A program made the translations under genes and the position numbers. A stretch of 63,476 nt of DNA from Hyphomicrobiales bacterium (GTDB lineage Bacteria > Pseudomonadota > Alphaproteobacteria > Rhizobiales > Beijerinckiaceae). Positions 59,710-63,476 of the stretch are shown one piece after another (within the stretch, counting starts at the first letter, position 1; each line of letters opens with the position of its first letter). The DNA is taken from assembly GCA_026400555.1 (NCBI GenBank), contig JAPLOW010000168.1:1-63476 (forward strand), in the 5' to 3' direction. The notes beneath the pieces were generated by a model. The model ran no database searches and was not told the origin of the DNA. It saw only the letters and a list, made by a program, of their open reading frames with translations.

Positions 59710-59766
59710 GGGCCGTCCGGGCATTGGGCCTGGGCCTTCAGGGGGTCATGCACGAAAGCCCCTGAA
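59703..59766 (+). promoter_or_regulatory. leu attenuator: two mutually exclusive hairpins
   Basis: Arm 59703-59714 (CCCCTGAGGGCC) can pair with 59733-59744 (GGCCTTCAGGGG), 12 pairs with one G-U. The second half of that arm (59737-59744, TTCAGGGG) can instead pair with 59759-59766 (CCCCTGAA), 8 perfect pairs. Only one can form at a time. No U-run follows the second hairpin, so the mechanism may be Rho-dependent or act on leuA translation instead of classic intrinsic termination. Confidence 0.7.
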
Positions 59767-59834
59767 CAGCCCGCCGCAAATCAGCTAGAGAGCTGGAAAA
59801 GTGCGGAGCGGGCAACCGCAGAGAGGAAAATCCC

Positions 59835-61376
59835 ATGTCCAAATCCCAGGTCCTGATCTTCGACACCACCTTGCGCGACGGCGAGCAGTCGCCTGGCGCC
59901 ACCATGACCTTCGAAGAGAAGCTCGAAATCGCCGACATGCTCGACACCATGGGCGTCGACATTGTCGAAGCCGGCTTTCCGATCGCCTCGAATGGCGACT
60001 TCGAGGCCGTCCACGCCATCGCCAAGCGCCTGAAGCGCGCTACGGTGGCCGGCCTCGCCCGCGCCATCAACGCCGACATCGACCGGGCCGGCGAAGCCGT
60101 GCGCGTTGCACAGCGCGGCCGCATTCACACCTTTGTCTTCACCTCGCCGATCCATCTCGAACACCAGATGCGCAAGACGCAGGACGAGGTGCTCGCGATC
60201 ATCGTGGCCACCGTGGCGCGCGCCCGCAACCTTGTCGAGGATGTCGAATGGTCGGCGATGGACGCAACCCGCACGCCGATCGACTATCTCTGCCGCTGCG
60301 TCGAAGCCGCGATCAAGGCCGGCGCCACCACCATCAACCTGCCGGACACCGTGGGCTACGCCACGCCCGATGACCACCGCCGGATGTTCTCCGAGATCAT
60401 CGCCCGCGTGCCCAACAGCGACAAGGCGATCTTCTCGGCCCATTGCCACGACGATCTCGGCCTTGCCGTCGCCAACTCGCTGGCGGCTCTGGAAGGCGGG
60501 GCCCGCCAGATCGAATGCACCATCAACGGCATCGGCGAGCGGGCCGGCAACACTGCGCTCGAGGAGATCGTCATGGCGATCCGCACGCGCGGAGACGTAT
60601 TCCCCTACGAGACCGGCATCGAGAGCCGGATGCTGACCAAGGCTTCCAAGATGGTCTCGAACGCAACCTCCTTCCCGGTCCAGTACAACAAGGCCATCGT
60701 CGGCCGGAACGCCTTCGCCCATGAAAGCGGCATCCACCAGGACGGCATGCTGAAGAACCAGACCACCTACGAGATCATGACGCCGGAATCGGTCGGCGTA
60801 CAGAAGACCTCGCTGGTGATGGGCAAGCATTCGGGCCGCGCCGCCTTCAAGGACAAGCTGAAAGCGCTGGGCTACGAGCTGGGGGACAACCAGATCGAGG
60901 ACGCTTTCGTCCGCTTCAAGGCCCTCGCCGACCGCAAGAAGCACGTCTACGACGAGGACATCGAGGCGCTGGTTGATGACAACATCGCCACGGCGCATGA
61001 CCGCGCCAAGCTGGTCTCGCTCTCGGTGATTGCCGGCACACGCGGCCCGCAGCGCGCCACGATGAAGATCGAACTCGACGGCAGGATCATCACCGAGGAA
61101 GCCGAGGGCAACGGCCCTGTGGACGCCACCTTCAACTGCATCAAGGCGATCATGCCGCACGAGGTGGTGCTGGAACTCTATCAGGTCCATGCAGTGACCG
61201 AGGGCACCGACGCGCAGGCGGAGGTGTCGGTCCGGCTCAGCCGCGACGGCAATTCGGTGACGGGGCGCGGCGCCGATCCTGACACCCTCGTGTCATCGGC
61301 CCGCGCCTATCTGATGGCGCTCAACAAGCTCGAAGCACGCGGCGCCAGGGTGCATCCGCAGCGAGCGGCAGAATAG
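59835..61376 (+). CDS. leuA: 2-isopropylmalate synthase
   Basis: 513 residues, the normal length for LeuA with its regulatory domain. [16 protein letters not shown] (about 9-24) opens the catalytic barrel. [15 protein letters not shown] carries metal-binding histidines, and [13 protein letters not shown] and [15 protein letters not shown] are further signatures. From about residue 370 on is the LeuA dimer/allosteric domain that binds leucine. It commits 2-oxoisovalerate to leucine. AGAGGAAAA precedes the ATG. It is headed by a leucine-rich leader and ends in TAG. Confidence 0.95.
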   Translation: MSKSQVLIFDTTLRDGEQSPGATMTFEEKLEIADMLDTMGVDIVEAGFPIASNGDFEAVHAIAKRLKRATVAGLARAINADIDRAGEAVRVAQRGRIHTFVFTSPIHLEHQMRKTQDEVLAIIVATVARARNLVEDVEWSAMDATRTPIDYLCRCVEAAIKAGATTINLPDTVGYATPDDHRRMFSEIIARVPNSDKAIFSAHCHDDLGLAVANSLAALEGGARQIECTINGIGERAGNTALEEIVMAIRTRGDVFPYETGIESRMLTKASKMVSNATSFPVQYNKAIVGRNAFAHESGIHQDGMLKNQTTYEIMTPESVGVQKTSLVMGKHSGRAAFKDKLKALGYELGDNQIEDAFVRFKALADRKKHVYDEDIEALVDDNIATAHDRAKLVSLSVIAGTRGPQRATMKIELDGRIITEEAEGNGPVDATFNCIKAIMPHEVVLELYQVHAVTEGTDAQAEVSVRLSRDGNSVTGRGADPDTLVSSARAYLMALNKLEARGARVHPQRAAE

Positions 61377-61492
61377 GTCAACCAGGAACTGCGGGACTGA
61401 TGGCGCATCCCCTCTCCTGACGTCTCCCGCAAGGGCGGAGGTCAAGCGCGAGGGGTCGATCGGCTCCTTGATTGAACAGGAATATCCCGCCC

Positions 61493-62386
61493 ATGTCCGC
61501 GCCCCGCAAGTATCTCCTCGTCCTGTTCTGGATGCTTGGCTCGCTGACGGCTTTCAGCGGCGTGGCCCTTTCGATCCGCGGACTGCAGGGCGCGCTGACG
61601 GTTTTCGAGATGCTGGCCATCCGCAACATCGGCGGGCTGGTCATTCTCGCGGCCATGATGCTGCTTGCGCCGGGCCCCGACCAGACGATGCGCATGGCGC
61701 GCCCACAGATGCACGGCCTGCGCAACATCGCCCACTTCGCCGGCCAGGCGCTGTGGGTCTACGGCGTCACGGTGCTGCCGCTGGCCACTGTGTTCGCCAT
61801 TGAATTCACCACGCCCTGCTGGGTCGCGCTGTTTGCGGTGCTCTTCCTCAAGGAGCGCCTGACCCTCTTCCGCGCCCTTGCGATCGCGCTGGGTTTTGTC
61901 GGCGTGCTGATCATCCTCAGACCGGGCATGGAGAGCTTCCGCCCCGCGGCGCTTGCGGTGGTACTGGCCGCCGTGTTCTTCGGCATCCAGATCACCACAA
62001 CCAAGTTCCTCACGGGCTCCAATTCGACCTGGACCATCATGTTCTGGATGAACCTGATGCAGTTGCCGATGAACATGCTGGCCAACGGGTTGAACGGGCA
62101 TTCCCCGCTGATCATCGACAGGCTGGGCTGGGACATCTGGCTGCCCGCGCTGGGCATCGCCGTCACCGGGTTCCTCGCGCATTACTGCCTCACCAACGCT
62201 TTCCGCCATGGCGACGCGACGCTGGTCGTGCCGATCGACTTCCTGCGCGTGCCACTGATCGCGCTGATCGGCTGGCTGTTCTACAATGAAACCCCGGAGC
62301 TGGCGGTGCTGATCGGCGCGCTTGTCGTGATCGGCGGCGTGATCATCAACCTCGCAGCCGAGGCGCGGGCAAAACGTCAGGGCTGA
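61493..62386 (+). CDS. DMT-family (EamA) transporter
   Basis: 297 residues from the ATG at 61493; a TTG seven codons earlier is possible. Two EamA repeats, about ten helices, with LPLATVFAIEFTTPCWVALF in the first and VPIDFLRVPLIALIGWLFY in the second. Probably an exporter or importer of an amino acid or small metabolite. Its 3' end overlaps that of the convergent gene by 10 bases. An imperfect hairpin near 61419-61443 between leuA and this gene may end leuA transcription. Confidence 0.88.
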   Translation: MSAPRKYLLVLFWMLGSLTAFSGVALSIRGLQGALTVFEMLAIRNIGGLVILAAMMLLAPGPDQTMRMARPQMHGLRNIAHFAGQALWVYGVTVLPLATVFAIEFTTPCWVALFAVLFLKERLTLFRALAIALGFVGVLIILRPGMESFRPAALAVVLAAVFFGIQITTTKFLTGSNSTWTIMFWMNLMQLPMNMLANGLNGHSPLIIDRLGWDIWLPALGIAVTGFLAHYCLTNAFRHGDATLVVPIDFLRVPLIALIGWLFYNETPELAVLIGALVVIGGVIINLAAEARAKRQG

Positions 62387-63258
62387 ACGGTCTTTGCCGC
62401 ACGCTGCTCATCCCAGAATATCCAGAACCCGGACGCCACAATGATCAGCGCACCGACCACGGTCGAGGGCGGCGGGATGTCGCCAAAAACGGCATAGCCA
62501 AGCACCCCGACCCAGACGATGAGCGAATACTGGTACGGCACCACGGTGGACGCAGGTGCCAGCTTCAGCGAGCGGTTGGTCGCCATATGCCCGAACAGCG
62601 CCACGACGCCGAGCAGCGACAGCAGGGCCACGTCACGCCATGACGGCGTGACCCAGCCGAAGGGCGCGAGCAGCACGCCCATGCCCAGCGCGGCGCCCGA
62701 CTGCCAGGCCACGAGCGTCGTGTCTGACGTGCCCTTGAGCTTGCGGGTGACCACCATCATGCCGGCAAAGGCCAGCGCGCCGCTCATCGCGATCAACGAT
62801 GGCCAGCCGAAGTCCGCGCCCGGGTTGAGCGCGATGCCGACGCCGACGAAGCCGAACGCGATCGCGAACCAGCGGCTCAGGCTGATGTGTTCGCCGAGGA
62901 ACGGCCGGGCCAGCAGCGCAACGAAGATCGGCCCCGCCAGAAAAAAGGTCACGGCCTGCGCCAGCGGCAGATAGGTCACGGCCCAGTAGAAGAACGCGAC
63001 ATCGATGGTCGACAGCACCACGCGCAGCACGTGCAGCCTGCGGTTGGGCGGATTCGCGATGGCCTCGACCCCCTCGCGCGCAATCGCCGGCGCCAGTACA
63101 AGCATGGCCGCGCCGCTGCGGAACAGGAGCACCTGGCCGACCGTGTAGGTCGCGACGAGCCATTTGCCGAGCACGTCGTTCACCGAAAACAGGAACATGC
63201 CAAGCAGCATGAGCAGGATGCCGGCAAACACCGGGCGGGTCGTCATAAGATGGCGCAT
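62377..63258 (-). CDS. DMT-family (EamA) transporter
   Basis: 293 residues from the ATG at 63258; another ATG at 63246 and a TTG at 63294 are alternatives, none with a clear ribosome site. Two EamA repeats, about ten helices, with LPLAQAVTFFLAGPIFVALL and VVPYQYSLIVWVGVLGYAVF. It is related in fold, but not closely, to the convergent transporter at 61493. Confidence 0.87.
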   Translation of the reverse strand: MRHLMTTRPVFAGILLMLLGMFLFSVNDVLGKWLVATYTVGQVLLFRSGAAMLVLAPAIAREGVEAIANPPNRRLHVLRVVLSTIDVAFFYWAVTYLPLAQAVTFFLAGPIFVALLARPFLGEHISLSRWFAIAFGFVGVGIALNPGADFGWPSLIAMSGALAFAGMMVVTRKLKGTSDTTLVAWQSGAALGMGVLLAPFGWVTPSWRDVALLSLLGVVALFGHMATNRSLKLAPASTVVPYQYSLIVWVGVLGYAVFGDIPPPSTVVGALIIVASGFWIFWDEQRAAKTVQP

Positions 63259-63431
63259 GAAGGCTCGGCAGGAGAGCGGATGGCGTTCCGCCAAAAGCGC
63301 TTAGCGCTGCCGGGCCGCCCTGTCACCGCTGAATACGCGCCGTCGCATGCTCGCCACGCATCGGTTGTGAACCAAACCCGACAAAAGGGGCTGGACAGCA
63401 CCGCACCCCTTTGCTACTGCCCACCTCGTTG

Positions 63432-63453
63432 CGCGGAGGCATCGACCTCCGCG
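63432..63453. terminator. GC-rich hairpin near the right edge
   Basis: CGCGGAGG and CCTCCGCG form a perfect 8-base stem with a 6-base loop (63440-63445), followed by TCACTGTTTCGG. It may end a gene lying to the right of the window. The rest of 63259-63476 shows nothing recognisable besides the upstream region of the transporter. Confidence 0.4.
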
Positions 63454-63476
63454 TCACTGTTTCGGCGGGTGATTAG

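Overview
The window looks like chromosomal DNA of a high-GC alphaproteobacterium, most likely a hyphomicrobial (Rhizobiales-type) species. The main pointers are a very long polar-growth-ring-like protein (28814-33466), a DUF3422 protein, a CheZ-like protein, a PuuD urate hydroxylase with a C-terminal cytochrome domain, and short intergenic palindromes of the kind common in this group. There are no rRNA or tRNA genes, insertion sequences, prophage genes or CRISPR arrays. Genus and species cannot be set from sequence reading alone.

Layout. 1-5.2 kb: edge of a MoxR-type ATPase gene, a PLP-dependent sulfur amino acid enzyme bracketed by two palindromic repeats, a Kef-type K+/H+ antiporter and a CoxE-like VWA protein. 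5.4-8.1 kb: three decayed genes in a row (DyP peroxidase, DoxX-like membrane protein, alpha/beta hydrolase). 8.2-11.6 kb: small membrane protein, universal stress protein, MFS transporter, LysR regulator. 11.8-21.5 kb: a hydroxyacid block, glcDEF with an in-frame amber codon in glcD, two transporters, an XRE-cupin regulator, an FMN hydroxyacid oxidase and DUF3422. 21.5-28.7 kb: SDR, CheZ-like protein, MFS transporter and an Mla/MCE lipid-transport operon with its lipoprotein. 28.8-34.0 kb: a 1550-residue protein with about 70 uninterrupted 11-residue repeats, opposite an orphan Hpt protein. 34.1-42.9 kb: ferredoxin, cytochrome c', diheme cytochrome, a molybdenum hydroxylase large subunit without its small subunits, rhodanese, BON-LysM protein, a 45-residue membrane peptide, a GlcG/HbpS protein and an 800-residue membrane protein.

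43.1-51 kb is a purine-salvage block: PuuD, HIU hydrolase, a PuuE allantoinase fused to OHCU decarboxylase, and 8-oxoguanine deaminase (which makes urate). It is followed by a GntR regulator, a glyoxylate-type aminotransferase and a fused FAD/Fe-S hydroxyacid dehydrogenase. That dehydrogenase overlaps a complete family-5 peptide-type ABC transporter (53.9-59.5 kb). The genes support urate breakdown towards allantoate, with glyoxylate/glycolate handling as a recurring theme (glcDEF, GlcG-like, aminotransferase, two flavin oxidases).

59.5-63.5 kb: leuA preceded by a leucine-rich leader peptide and two mutually exclusive hairpins (an apparent leu attenuator), then two DMT transporters that converge. 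The strongest leads are the leu leader, the hendecad-repeat giant protein, the amber-split glcD whose TAG abuts an ATG, the fused PuuE-UraD enzyme, and the cluster of three dying genes.
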